Origin: Clostridium lundense DSM 17049 | Lineage (GTDB): Bacteria > Bacillota > Clostridia > Clostridiales > Clostridiaceae | Length of the DNA stretch: 64,000 nt | Direction of reading: 5' to 3' | Assembly: GCF_000619945.1 (NCBI RefSeq) | Contig: NZ_JHVC01000002.1 | Coordinates: 423,787 to 487,786 of the forward strand | In this document: in pieces, positions 35,460 to 45,080 of the stretch | Layout: the number at the start of each line of letters is the position of its first letter | How positions within the stretch are numbered: position 1 is the stretch's first letter | Program-made: the position numbers and the translations under genes | Notes under the pieces: generated by a model | The model's database searches: none | Seen by the model: the letters and a program-made list of their open reading frames with translations, nothing else | What the model was told of the DNA's origin: nothing

Positions 35460-36849
35460 AGAAAATATTGAAATAAAGTTCAATAGAATAGGTATTGTTT
35501 GGGGAATTATTTTAATCTTAGTTGGTATAATAGCTCCGATTATTATAAATGTACAAAATTTTGGAATATATAATTTGCTGTTTAGTAGTATAAGAAATAA
35601 TGATAAAAGTGAACTTATAATAGCAGCATTTAGACTTGTAATATTAAATAGTATAAGAGGACTACCACATTATTTAGGAACTTTTTTAATAGCAGAATCT
35701 ATAGATGTAAGTATGAAGGAAAAAAAGGTTCCACATGTTAGAGGTGCTGTAGCAGTGATAATAATACCTTTAGTATATGTTGTAATCCAACAAATTCATG
35801 ATATTAGATATGACCTAGGGATACCAGCTTCTATTATTATATTTTCTATAGTGCTTTTAGAAAAACTAAATTTTTCTACAGTAAATATATTTAAAAAATC
35901 AGCTATAATAATACTTTTGCTTATGGGAGTTCAGTGGATGGATATAATTCCAGAGCTTTCAACTTTCAAATTTGGAAGAGGGGAAACTTCACAAGATATA
36001 AAAAATATTGCAAACTTTATTCATTGTTCACAAGTGCTTACAATGACTGCTGTAATGTTTTTTGTTATATTTACTGTCAGCGCATTACTTATAATTAAAC
36101 TTGTAAGTGATGAACATAAATTAATTGTTACCACAGAAGAAAATAAGAGGGTACAAAGTGAGCTGGCAGAAGCTAGAATAAAGGCTCTAGAAGCTAGAAA
36201 CTATATAGAAATTAAAAATTTAGTTCATGATTTAAAAACGCCCCTAACGGCTATGCAGGCATTAGTCAGCGTAGTGGAGCTTATGGAGCAGGATAAAAAA
36301 AAGCTTTCTTATTTAAGCAGAATAGAAGGGTCTATAGATAAATTAAGTGAAATGATTTCAGAAATACTTTATGAGGAAAAGAAAAATGTAATAAATACAG
36401 ATGAGTTAATTCAATTCGTTTTATCTCAAGTTTCACCACTCCCTTATGCTGAAAAAATAAAGTATGAAAATACAGCTAAGGAAAGCAAAATATTTGTAAA
36501 CAAAATAAGAGTTTCACGAGCAATTGTAAATGCTTTAGACAATGCATATAATGCCATAGATAAGAAAAATGGAAGTATAAGTATAAGTGTTTATGCTATG
36601 GGTAGGCAAGTCTTTATAAATATAAAGGATAATGGAATTGGTATAGAAGAAAAGACTATTCCTAAAATATGGAATATAGGTTTTAGCACTAAAAAATCTA
36701 CAGGTCTTGGTATGAGTTTTATACAAAATGTTGTAAAAAAACATAAGGGATATGTAGGAATTGATAGTGAACCTAATAAAGGAACTTGTGTAAAAATAAT
36801 TTTACCTGAGGTGATAGATTATGAGCAGTGTAAAAATATTAGTCATTGA
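35452..36849 (+). CDS. membrane sensor histidine kinase
   Basis: A 465-residue sensor kinase. About six membrane segments fill residues 14-215. A coiled linker leads to the dimerisation domain with phospho-acceptor His259 in NLVHDLKTPLTA. The ATPase domain has an N-box (NALDNAYNAID), G1 (KDNGIGIEE) and G2 (STGLGMSF). It has no large external sensor, so it probably senses a membrane or intramembrane signal. It overlaps pgsW and the response regulator, forming one translational chain with the pgs genes, and likely monitors or controls polymer production. Confidence 0.88.
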   Translation: MTKENIEIKFNRIGIVWGIILILVGIIAPIIINVQNFGIYNLLFSSIRNNDKSELIIAAFRLVILNSIRGLPHYLGTFLIAESIDVSMKEKKVPHVRGAVAVIIIPLVYVVIQQIHDIRYDLGIPASIIIFSIVLLEKLNFSTVNIFKKSAIIILLLMGVQWMDIIPELSTFKFGRGETSQDIKNIANFIHCSQVLTMTAVMFFVIFTVSALLIIKLVSDEHKLIVTTEENKRVQSELAEARIKALEARNYIEIKNLVHDLKTPLTAMQALVSVVELMEQDKKKLSYLSRIEGSIDKLSEMISEILYEEKKNVINTDELIQFVLSQVSPLPYAEKIKYENTAKESKIFVNKIRVSRAIVNALDNAYNAIDKKNGSISISVYAMGRQVFINIKDNGIGIEEKTIPKIWNIGFSTKKSTGLGMSFIQNVVKKHKGYVGIDSEPNKGTCVKIILPEVIDYEQCKNISH

Positions 36850-37447
36850 TGATGATAAGGAAATACTATTTGCTATGTCAGCCATATGCGAGTACCAAGG
36901 ATGGATACCGTTAACGGCTAGTAGCGTAGATGAGGGGGTCGAAAAATTTAAACAAATAAAGCCGGATATAGTACTAATGGATTATCATTTACCTAAAATA
37001 AACGGAGTCCAAGGAGTTAAAATGCTAAAAGAAATTTCAAATAACATTCCTATTATTGTTTTAACTATTGAAGAGAATGAAAAGGTAGCCTATGAATTTA
37101 TGAAGGCGGGGGCTAGCGATTTTGCATTAAAGCCTATAAAGGCTTTAGATATAATTTCAAGGATAAATGTACATTTAAGATTAAAAGAGACTATGGAAAA
37201 TGTAAATAAAAGTGTTAATGAATATTCAAAGGGTATAAGCGTAGAAACTTTGGAAAAGATTGAAAATTACATGAGTGGATTAAGTGATTATATTAGTATA
37301 AATAACATATCTAAAAATACTGGACTTGCTTACCAAACAATACATAGATACCTTCAATATATGATAGATCAGGGAAAAGTTGAGGTTCACCAAAGTTATG
37401 GGAAGATAGGGAGACCTAAACAAGGGTATAAATTAAATTCTAGGTAA
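36821..37447 (+). CDS. response regulator with CitB/DcuR-like C-terminal HTH
   Basis: A 208-residue response regulator. The receiver has acidic residues DDD near 10-12, phospho-acceptor Asp54 in LMDYHLPK, and the conserved Lys in FALKPIKAL. The C-terminal part (about 150-205) is a winged helix, with NNISKNTGLAYQTIHRYL as its recognition region, of the kind in CitB/DcuR regulators. It overlaps the kinase gene by 29 bases, a clear cognate pair. Candidate targets are the pgs and ggt operons and the downstream surface proteins. Confidence 0.85.
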   Translation: MSSVKILVIDDDKEILFAMSAICEYQGWIPLTASSVDEGVEKFKQIKPDIVLMDYHLPKINGVQGVKMLKEISNNIPIIVLTIEENEKVAYEFMKAGASDFALKPIKALDIISRINVHLRLKETMENVNKSVNEYSKGISVETLEKIENYMSGLSDYISINNISKNTGLAYQTIHRYLQYMIDQGKVEVHQSYGKIGRPKQGYKLNSR

Positions 37448-37491
37448 TAAAATATGATTTTATTTGTATGTTTTTGCATATTGTTAAAAAA

Positions 37492-37519
37492 TTGTTTGAT
37501 AAGAATATATGGGTATTAT
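37492..37519 (+). promoter_or_regulatory. candidate promoter of the first CWB2 gene
   Basis: TTGTTT and TATTAT with a 16-bp spacer, about 90 bp before the gene. This is a weak match. Confidence 0.25.
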
Positions 37520-37605
37520 ACTTGGAACATGTTGTTAATATTTATAAATTTGAATATAATTGATATGAGGGTCATATATAAATAAATTTAAGGAGGATTA
37601 CTTAT

Positions 37606-39357
37606 ATGTGTAAAATTAAAAAATGTCCCACAGTTATTTTAGCAATGGCTGCTACAATTTTAACTAGCACACTAACTGCTAGTAAAGTATCTGCAAGCAC
37701 ATTAGCATATACAGGGAGGCTTTGGGGAGCAGACAGATATGAAACATCAGCCAAGATAGCTAAATCTGCTTGGGAATCATCAGAATATGCAATAGTGGCA
37801 TCAGGGGAAGGGTATGCAGATGCACTATGCGCAGCACCATTAGCTAAAATTAAAAATGCACCTATATTACTTACAAACAAGAATGAATTAAATAGACATA
37901 CATTAACCGAATTAAGGAGATTGAAAGTAAAAAATGTATATATAGTAGGGGGAGAAGCTTCTATTTCCAAAGAAGTAGAGAATAATATAAAATATTTAAC
38001 TGGAGCAGAAACAGAGAGACTTAGTGGTAAAGATAGGTACGAAACTTCAGTAAAAATTGCAGAGAAATTACCTCAAACTAATAAAATAATATTAACATCA
38101 GGAGAAGGATATGCAGATGCATTATCAGCAGCACCAGTAGCTGCAATAAAAGCTATTCCTATAATTTTAACAAAATCAAATGAATTACCAACTGTTACAA
38201 GAAATTATATAGATGATTCGAAGATAACTAGTGCTTATGTAATAGGTGGTCAAGCATCAGTAAGCGATACGGTTAAAAATTCTGTTTCTAATGCTCAAAG
38301 AATTTACGGACAGGATAGATTTGAAACTAATGCAGAAGTAATTAGAGCATTTGCGTTGGATTTTGAGTTTAACAATGCATATGTTGCTTTAGCGTCAGGG
38401 TCAACTGGAAAAGAGTTTGCAGATGCATTATCAGGGTCAGCACTAGCAGGAAAAAAGTCAGCACCAGTTATATTAACAGGAAAAAAATTAAATGGTGCCA
38501 CTAAAAAGATAGTAGATGAAATGCTTTTCCCAACAAGTAATATAACAGTTTTAGGTGGAAATAATAATGTTTCTGATGAGTTAATTGATAGTATGAGAGT
38601 AAATGTATCAGAATACTTTGGTACAAAGAATGAAGTTTACACTAAAAATGTTCAGGGAAATGCTGTAATAACAGATAAGAACATTACATTGCAGGATATG
38701 AAAATTGAAGGAAACTTATATGTTCAGGGAAAAGACTCCAAATTATCCAATGTAAATGTAACTGGAACCATATATATTGATCATGGAAGAGATGGCGAAT
38801 GTGTACTAGACAAAGTTGATGCTAAGAATATAGTTGTATTATCAGGGGAACCAGACAAGGATAGTGTACAATTAAAAAATGTTTATGCAAACAATTTAAA
38901 TGTATTAAGTAACTCTATAGTAAGAATAGTTTCACAAGGAACAACAGAAATTAAAAATACTGAAGTTGCATCAAATGCAATTATCGAAAATAGAGGTGGC
39001 AATTTTGGAAATATAAAAATTCCAAAAAGTCCTAAATATAAAGATATTGAATTTAAAGGAACTTTTTTGGACCCAATTATAGTCGAGGGGCAGGCAGAAA
39101 TAAAGGCACCTAATGCAGGGAATATACCAAGAATTAAAGTAAGAACTGATAAGAATGAAGAGATTTTATTTGATGGTAAATTTAATGTTATAGAAGTCTA
39201 TACAGAAACTGATATAAAAATTACTAGAGAAAGTACAGCTACTGTGAGAGCAGAATCATCAGAAGCAAAAGTAGGAGCTAAAGTAAGTGTGCCACTAAAA
39301 GCAAATGTAAGTATTGAAGGTCTAAGAAAAAATAATATTACAAGATACGATAATTAA
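37606..39357 (+). CDS. secreted CWB2 cell-wall-binding protein, copy 1
   Basis: A 583-residue exported protein. After the signal peptide (cleavage near KVSAS, residue 29), three CWB2 (PF04122) repeats occupy about 35-330. Each holds a DRYETS/DRFETN motif, a GYADAL/FADAL motif and a strand ending VIGG or VGGE. The last 240 residues alternate short strands and glycines (GNLYVQG, GTIYIDH, VVLSGE) and look like a right-handed beta-solenoid. CWB2 triplets anchor clostridial surface proteins to anionic wall polymers. It lacks the extra C-terminal domain of its two neighbours. AAGGAGG precedes the start. Confidence 0.88.
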   Translation: MCKIKKCPTVILAMAATILTSTLTASKVSASTLAYTGRLWGADRYETSAKIAKSAWESSEYAIVASGEGYADALCAAPLAKIKNAPILLTNKNELNRHTLTELRRLKVKNVYIVGGEASISKEVENNIKYLTGAETERLSGKDRYETSVKIAEKLPQTNKIILTSGEGYADALSAAPVAAIKAIPIILTKSNELPTVTRNYIDDSKITSAYVIGGQASVSDTVKNSVSNAQRIYGQDRFETNAEVIRAFALDFEFNNAYVALASGSTGKEFADALSGSALAGKKSAPVILTGKKLNGATKKIVDEMLFPTSNITVLGGNNNVSDELIDSMRVNVSEYFGTKNEVYTKNVQGNAVITDKNITLQDMKIEGNLYVQGKDSKLSNVNVTGTIYIDHGRDGECVLDKVDAKNIVVLSGEPDKDSVQLKNVYANNLNVLSNSIVRIVSQGTTEIKNTEVASNAIIENRGGNFGNIKIPKSPKYKDIEFKGTFLDPIIVEGQAEIKAPNAGNIPRIKVRTDKNEEILFDGKFNVIEVYTETDIKITRESTATVRAESSEAKVGAKVSVPLKANVSIEGLRKNNITRYDN

Positions 39358-39506
39358 TGAACTTATTTAAAATGATAAGTTATATTAACGACATTTTTCG
39401 CAAAATATTATTAAATTTATATGAAATATTAACGATAAAATAAAGTAAAGTAAGATAATATAAATTGTATAGTTCTAGATATACAAGACTATTAAAAGTT
39501 AAAATA

Positions 39507-39535
39507 TTGGAAAATAATTAATATTGTAGTATAAT
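39507..39535 (+). promoter_or_regulatory. promoter of the second CWB2 gene
   Basis: TTGGAA and TATAAT with exactly 17 bp between them. It leaves an untranslated leader of about 105 bases before 39649. Confidence 0.65.
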
Positions 39536-39648
39536 GGTAATCAGTTACTAATTATTAACATTAAATCAATTGTTATCTAGAGAATTGTTAATATAATTTA
39601 TTAAAGCTTAAAAATCTTACTTTTAAATTAATATATGGAGGGATACTA

Positions 39649-42090
39649 ATGTACAAGAAAAGCAAAAAAACTATATCAATCTGCACTGTTACTTCTGTGC
39701 TTTTAACTAGTGCGCTTGCAGGTGTTAAGGTATCAGCAGCAACACCACCAGAAACACCAAGACTTTGGGGAGCAGATAGATATGAAACAGCAGTAAAAAT
39801 ATCACAGGCAGGATGGACAACATCAGAATATGCAGTAATAGCATCTGGAGAAGGCTATGCAGATGCACTATGTGCAGCGCCTTTAGCAAAGGTAAATAAT
39901 GCTCCTATTTTACTTACAAAAAGAAATGAATTAAATGAAAAAACTTTAAAAGAACTTAAAAGATTAGGAGTAAAACACATCTATATCATAGGTGGACAAG
40001 GTTCAGTTTCAAATAAAGTAGAAAATAAAATAAAAACTTTAGTAACTTCTAGCATAACTAGACTTGCAGGAAGAGATAGATATGAAACATCAGTTAAGGT
40101 TGCTGAAAAACTAGGAAAAGTTGATAAAGTTGTATTAGCATCAGGGGAAGGTTATGCAGATGCTTTATCAGCAGCACCAGTAGCAGCAATTAAAAAAATA
40201 CCAGTACTTTTAACAAAAGCTAATGAATTACCAGGTTCTACAAGAGAATATTTAAGATCTTCAGGTGCAACTACTACATATGTTATAGGTGGTATTGCAT
40301 CAGTTAATGACGCAGTAAAGGGATTAGTACCAGGTGCAGAAAGAATATATGGACAAGATAGATATGAAACTAATAAGGCAGTAATAAATGCTTTTGCTAC
40401 AGAATTTGATTTTCATAAAGCATATGTAGCTTTAGGTTCTGGAAATAAGAGTGAATTTGCAGATGCTCTTGCAGGTTCTGCAATAGCTGCTAAAGATGCA
40501 GCACCAGTTGTAATAACTGGAAAAACTTTAAGCGATGCTACAAAAGAAATAGCTAAAGAGAAATTTTCGCCAACAAGTACTATTACAGTATTAGGTGGAG
40601 TTAAAAATGTTTCTAATGAATTAATAGACAGCATAAAGATTAAAGCAGCTGAATATTTCGATAAACAAGGAACAGAATATACAAAAGTTGTAAATGGAAA
40701 TGCTGTAGCTGTTGCAAAAGATGTTAAATTAAAAGATACTACTGTAAAAGGAAATCTTTATATTGAAGGAGATAATATCTCTGTTACAAATTCAACTGTA
40801 GAAGGAACAGTTTATGTAAATCCAGGAAAAGATGGAGTAGCTAATTTAGACGGATTAACTGCTGGCAAAATAGTAGTATTATCTGGAGCTAAAGATAGTA
40901 TCCATTTCAAAAATGTAAAAGCTAACTTATTAAATGTTGTAAGCAGACAAGATGTAAGAATAGTTGCAGAATCAGGTACTACAATTAAAAGTTCTGTAAT
41001 ATTATCCAATGCAATACTTGAAGGTAATGGTGGTTCATTTGGAGAAATGAAACTAGCTAAAACAGTTCTTGAAAAATCAGTAGAGTTAAGAGGAAACATA
41101 GATAAGACTGTAGTAGTAGAAGGTAAAGTTAATCTTAAAGCAGCAGCAGGTGCAAATATAGCTAAGGTAGAAATAAGATCAGCTAGCAATGATCTTGTAG
41201 TTCTTGATGGTAATTTAGGTACTGTTGAAGTATATACTGCAGCTAATATTAAGGTTGAAAAGGGAGCAAAAGCTACAATTATAGCTAAAACAGAGGAAGC
41301 TAAATCTTCAGCTAAGATAGATGTTCCAAAAGGAGCAGATGTTAAAGTTCAAGACTTCAAGGATGGCAATGTAACTGGAGATGGAGCTAAAGATGCTACT
41401 ACATCCGTAATTGGTGGCGGAGGATCAAGCTCAGGCGGATCAGGCTCTTATGAAGGGAAATATGATATTACTGTAACTGTAGATGGATATGATAAGGAAT
41501 TAAAATTTGAAAGAATATTAAAGAATGCTTCACTTATAGAGGTATATTCAAAAGTAGCAAATGATGTTAAGAATAATGACAACACTTATAATTTAGTATC
41601 TTCAGCTATGAACAAGATGTTTAACAAAGCAGCAAACATAAATATAAAAGGACAAAATTCAATAGATTATGTTGTTAGCAAATTAAGAGCTTGGAATAAA
41701 GACAGCAAATTAGCAGATTATATAGAAAAGAAAGAAAATGAAAATATAATAAATTATTTTGCAGAAAAGGATTTAAAGGAAATATATAATATGCTAGATA
41801 ATAAGACAGGTGGAGATATAGTTATACCTGAACTTGAAAAAGATGGAGCAAAATTAGAGAATATAGTTATAGGTAATAAAACTTATAATGTAGGACAGAC
41901 TATTAAACTAGCAGAAGTTCAAGAAGAACTAGACATGAAACCTACTAGTAAGTTAGATGATTTAAGATCTAGAGAAATAACAGCAGTAGCTAATTTCTCA
42001 AATGGAAACAAATATACTCTAAAATCTGATGGAAAAGGAACTATAACTGTTGAAGCAATGGGTAAAAAGGCAACAATAACTATTAAGTAA
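39649..42090 (+). CDS. secreted CWB2 cell-wall-binding protein, copy 2
   Basis: An 813-residue exported paralogue of the preceding protein. The signal peptide ends near KVSAAT. CWB2 repeats fill about 38-335 with GADRYETA, GRDRYETS and GQDRYETN. A beta-solenoid follows (GNLYIEG, GTVYVNP, IVVLSGA) to about 575. A glycine/serine hinge (GGGGSSSGGSGS) leads to a unique C-terminal part: an alpha-rich domain and a small beta domain (SNGNKYTLKSDGKG). That part may be the exposed functional module. Its own promoter and terminator make it a single transcript, probably well expressed. Confidence 0.88.
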   Translation: MYKKSKKTISICTVTSVLLTSALAGVKVSAATPPETPRLWGADRYETAVKISQAGWTTSEYAVIASGEGYADALCAAPLAKVNNAPILLTKRNELNEKTLKELKRLGVKHIYIIGGQGSVSNKVENKIKTLVTSSITRLAGRDRYETSVKVAEKLGKVDKVVLASGEGYADALSAAPVAAIKKIPVLLTKANELPGSTREYLRSSGATTTYVIGGIASVNDAVKGLVPGAERIYGQDRYETNKAVINAFATEFDFHKAYVALGSGNKSEFADALAGSAIAAKDAAPVVITGKTLSDATKEIAKEKFSPTSTITVLGGVKNVSNELIDSIKIKAAEYFDKQGTEYTKVVNGNAVAVAKDVKLKDTTVKGNLYIEGDNISVTNSTVEGTVYVNPGKDGVANLDGLTAGKIVVLSGAKDSIHFKNVKANLLNVVSRQDVRIVAESGTTIKSSVILSNAILEGNGGSFGEMKLAKTVLEKSVELRGNIDKTVVVEGKVNLKAAAGANIAKVEIRSASNDLVVLDGNLGTVEVYTAANIKVEKGAKATIIAKTEEAKSSAKIDVPKGADVKVQDFKDGNVTGDGAKDATTSVIGGGGSSSGGSGSYEGKYDITVTVDGYDKELKFERILKNASLIEVYSKVANDVKNNDNTYNLVSSAMNKMFNKAANINIKGQNSIDYVVSKLRAWNKDSKLADYIEKKENENIINYFAEKDLKEIYNMLDNKTGGDIVIPELEKDGAKLENIVIGNKTYNVGQTIKLAEVQEELDMKPTSKLDDLRSREITAVANFSNGNKYTLKSDGKGTITVEAMGKKATITIK

Positions 42091-42098
42091 TATTTGGT

Positions 42099-42133
42099 AT
42101 AACTCGGGTGAATCCCTCACCTGAGTTATTTTT
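42099..42133 (+). terminator. rho-independent terminator
   Basis: AACTCGGGTG and CACCTGAGTT pair with one G-T wobble around a 7-base loop, followed by ATTTTT. Confidence 0.88.
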
Positions 42134-42262
42134 ATGAAGTAGATGTAATTTTTGCAGGTTTAGATTTAAAATCAATATTCGATATATTAAATAAGTTTCT
42201 GATTAGTTGGGATAAATAATATAATAATGTCTGTAAAATTTGGAAAAATAATGGAAAATTTA

Positions 42263-42291
42263 TTGTGTCATAATAAAAAAAATGTTAAAAT
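42263..42291 (+). promoter_or_regulatory. candidate promoter of the third CWB2 gene
   Basis: TTGTGT and TAAAAT with 17 bp between them, about 105 bp before the start, a leader length like that of copy 2. Confidence 0.35.
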
Positions 42292-42396
42292 TGAACTGAT
42301 TAATATAAAAGAACAGAGGAGTTTATCTAAAAATAAAGTTTAAATTAAAACAGAAAAGAAGAGTCCATGGAGTAATAAATAAAAGGAGGGTATCAT

Positions 42397-44343
42397 ATGG
42401 AAAAAAGAATTAATTTTAGTTTAAGAAAAATTTACAGTAAGTTTGCAGTAATGCTTACTTTATCTATGTTTCTATCTCCAATGATGGTAAAAGCAGAGGC
42501 AAATTCATTTGAGAGAATTAGTGGAAATAGTAGATATGAAACTTCAGCAGCTATTTCAAAGAATGGCTGGACAAGCTCTCAATATGTAGTAATAGCTCAG
42601 GGAGAAAACTTTCCAGATGCATTATGTTCTGTGCCTCTTGCAAAAAAATATAATGCTCCTATTTTACTTACTACAAAAGACAAATTAAACTCAAATGTTG
42701 AAAATGAGATAAAAAGACTTGGAGCTAAAAACATAATTTTAATAGGAGGAGAAGCATCAGTATCCTCTAATTTAGAAAAATACATAAGAAAAACTTTTAG
42801 CAATGCTTCAGTTGAAAGAATTGCAGGTAAAGATAGATATGAAACTTCTGCTAAAATAGCAGAAAAATTAGATTTTAAAGGGGAAGTAGTATTGGCTTCA
42901 TCTATGTATTATGCAGATGCATTAGCCATAGCACCTATAGCTGGTAAAAAAGGAATGCCTATACTTCTTACAGAAAAAAATAACTTGTCTGTATCCGCTA
43001 AAAATTACTTAAAAGATAAGAATATTAACAAAACTTATATAGTTGGTGGCAATGGTGTAATAAGCAACAATATTGAAAAGGAAATTAAAAATCCATATAG
43101 AATAGCTGGACAGGATAGATTTGAAACAAATGTGGAAATTTTAAAGGCTTTTAATAGCGATATAAACTATAGTAATGTAATTACCGCACTAGGTAAGGGA
43201 CCAAAAGGAAACGAATTTGCAGATGCTTTATCAGGAGCAGCTTTGGCAGCTAAAATAGAAGCACCAATGGTACTTTCTTATAGCACATTGCCACAAGTTA
43301 CAGAAAATTATTTAAATAATATAGTAAGTGACGGCACAAAGGTTTATGCTCTAGGAGGAGAAGCTGTACTTCCATCTAGTGCTGTGTCAAAGATTAAACC
43401 TAATGTTAAGATTTATAATGATGATTCTACAGTAGTTGAAAACACAACTATTAATAATACTACGAAAATAAAAGGTAATAATATATCCTTAAAAAATATA
43501 ACTGTTAATGGAGATTTATATATAACAGGAGATAAATGTTCAATTGATAATGCAAAGATAAATGGTAATGTATTTGTACAATCTAATAAAAATATATCTT
43601 TAAATTTGAAAAATAATTCTTTAACATCTCAATTAGTATTAGATGGACAAATAGAAGTGACAACTGATAGTTATACAACGATAGCTAAAGCTAAGGTTAC
43701 AGGAGAACAAAGTTTAATAAAATTGAATGGTAAATTTGGAGAAGTCCAAATAGAAAATGGTAAGAAAGTAGAATTGACTACAGGAACAACTTTAGATAAG
43801 TTGACTAGTATTGGAGATAAAGGAAAAACTGTAACTATAGATGTAGCAAAAGATGTTAAAGTAAAGGCAGTTTCTGGTGAGTTGAATTTAACTGGAGCTG
43901 GAGCAAGTGGAATAAGTAATAATACACAAGCACCTAGCGGCGGTGGTGGTGGTGGAGTTGCTCAAGGAGAAGGTCCTAAAGTAACTAAACTATATTTAAA
44001 GGGAAGCGATGGCACTATAATAAATGGTAATATTAGTGGTAACGATATAAGAATGGAAATTCGAAAAAATTACGATAAAAAAATCGTAAATGTAATAGTA
44101 ACAGCTTCAGATAATATAGCAACAGCCTCAGCAATGGGAAACGATATAACAAAGGAAGAAATGGACAAGGTTTTTGGATCAAATAGAAATGAAATAGACT
44201 TAATGAAGTATATAAGAAGTAAAGGCTTTGATCCAGAAAATGATGGAGTTGCCATAAGCAATATTACACTTTTAGATGAAACTAGAATTACTTTAAAAGA
44301 TGCTAATGGAAAATCCACTACTTATAAACTTTATGTTAAATAG
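42397..44343 (+). CDS. secreted CWB2 cell-wall-binding protein, copy 3
   Basis: A 648-residue exported paralogue, more diverged than copies 1 and 2. The signal peptide ends near VKAEA. CWB2 repeats carry GNSRYETS, GKDRYETS and GQDRFETN; the first has Asn-Ser for the usual Gly-Ala-Asp. A shorter solenoid region (GDLYITG, GNVFVQS) follows, then a glycine hinge (GGGGGGVAQGEG) and a C-terminal beta domain of about 120 residues. AAAGGAGGG precedes ATG 42397. No terminator separates it from the polysaccharide genes 45 bp downstream, so readthrough is possible. Confidence 0.86.
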   Translation: MEKRINFSLRKIYSKFAVMLTLSMFLSPMMVKAEANSFERISGNSRYETSAAISKNGWTSSQYVVIAQGENFPDALCSVPLAKKYNAPILLTTKDKLNSNVENEIKRLGAKNIILIGGEASVSSNLEKYIRKTFSNASVERIAGKDRYETSAKIAEKLDFKGEVVLASSMYYADALAIAPIAGKKGMPILLTEKNNLSVSAKNYLKDKNINKTYIVGGNGVISNNIEKEIKNPYRIAGQDRFETNVEILKAFNSDINYSNVITALGKGPKGNEFADALSGAALAAKIEAPMVLSYSTLPQVTENYLNNIVSDGTKVYALGGEAVLPSSAVSKIKPNVKIYNDDSTVVENTTINNTTKIKGNNISLKNITVNGDLYITGDKCSIDNAKINGNVFVQSNKNISLNLKNNSLTSQLVLDGQIEVTTDSYTTIAKAKVTGEQSLIKLNGKFGEVQIENGKKVELTTGTTLDKLTSIGDKGKTVTIDVAKDVKVKAVSGELNLTGAGASGISNNTQAPSGGGGGGVAQGEGPKVTKLYLKGSDGTIINGNISGNDIRMEIRKNYDKKIVNVIVTASDNIATASAMGNDITKEEMDKVFGSNRNEIDLMKYIRSKGFDPENDGVAISNITLLDETRITLKDANGKSTTYKLYVK

Positions 44344-44388
44344 TATATTTTAATTGGATTTTTTTGATTGAAAAAGGCGGGGGTAAAA

Positions 44389-45075
44389 ATGGAGCAAGAA
44401 GTGACTTTGGATTTGAAGGACTTTTTTCATATCCTTATGAAAAGAATAAAGTTAATTGGAATAATAACTTTATCATGTACCGTAATATCAGCGTTACTAA
44501 GTTTTTTTGTAATAAAACCGACCTACGAAGCAAAAACCAGTATAATAATAGGTAAGCTTCAAAATGCAAAAGAACAACTTAATAACAATGATGTAATGAT
44601 GTATCAAAATCTTATAAAAACCTATGCAGAAATAGCTAAATCTGATAGAGTGGCAGACTCTGCTTTAGCGAAATTAGATGGAAAATATACAAGACAAAAG
44701 CTTCAAAAAATGATAACTGTAACTCCACAACAAGGTACACAAATACTTATAATAAAGGTAGAAAATGAAAGTGGAGAAGAAGCCGCAAAAGTAATGAAGG
44801 CAATATCAAAATCATTTCTTGATGAGTGCAAAATAGTATATCCAACTGGTGGAAATATAAGTGTTATAGATGATGCTAAAGTTCCAGAAAAGCCAGTAAA
44901 ACCTAATAAAACTTTAAATGTAGCCATTGCATTTTTTATAGGACTTATGGCATCTGTAGGATTAGCATTTATCCTAGAATATATGGATAACACTATAAAA
45001 ACAGAAGACGATGTAGAAAAGTATTTAGGTCTACCTGTTGTTGGAATTATACCAAAACCACAGGAAGAAAAATAA
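44389..45075 (+). CDS. Wzz/CpsC-type chain-length and tyrosine-kinase modulator
   Basis: A 228-residue membrane protein of the Wzz/CapA-type family. Helices lie at about 20-41 and 178-198, with an extracytoplasmic loop between them. The second helix is preceded by the proline motif VPEKPVKPNK. The short cytoplasmic tail ends LGLPVVGIIPKPQ, the part that activates the partner kinase. It would set capsule chain length with the kinase at 46132. ATG 44389 follows GGCGGGGG; the TTG 44368 upstream overlaps that site. Confidence 0.88.
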   Translation: MEQEVTLDLKDFFHILMKRIKLIGIITLSCTVISALLSFFVIKPTYEAKTSIIIGKLQNAKEQLNNNDVMMYQNLIKTYAEIAKSDRVADSALAKLDGKYTRQKLQKMITVTPQQGTQILIIKVENESGEEAAKVMKAISKSFLDECKIVYPTGGNISVIDDAKVPEKPVKPNKTLNVAIAFFIGLMASVGLAFILEYMDNTIKTEDDVEKYLGLPVVGIIPKPQEEK

Positions 45076-45080
45076 TAGTT

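Larger units (their letters stand above)
42091..42396. other. intergenic stretch between CWB2 genes 2 and 3
   Basis: 306 bases without a gene. It holds a terminator at its left end and a candidate promoter at 42263-42291; I see nothing else. Confidence 0.6.
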
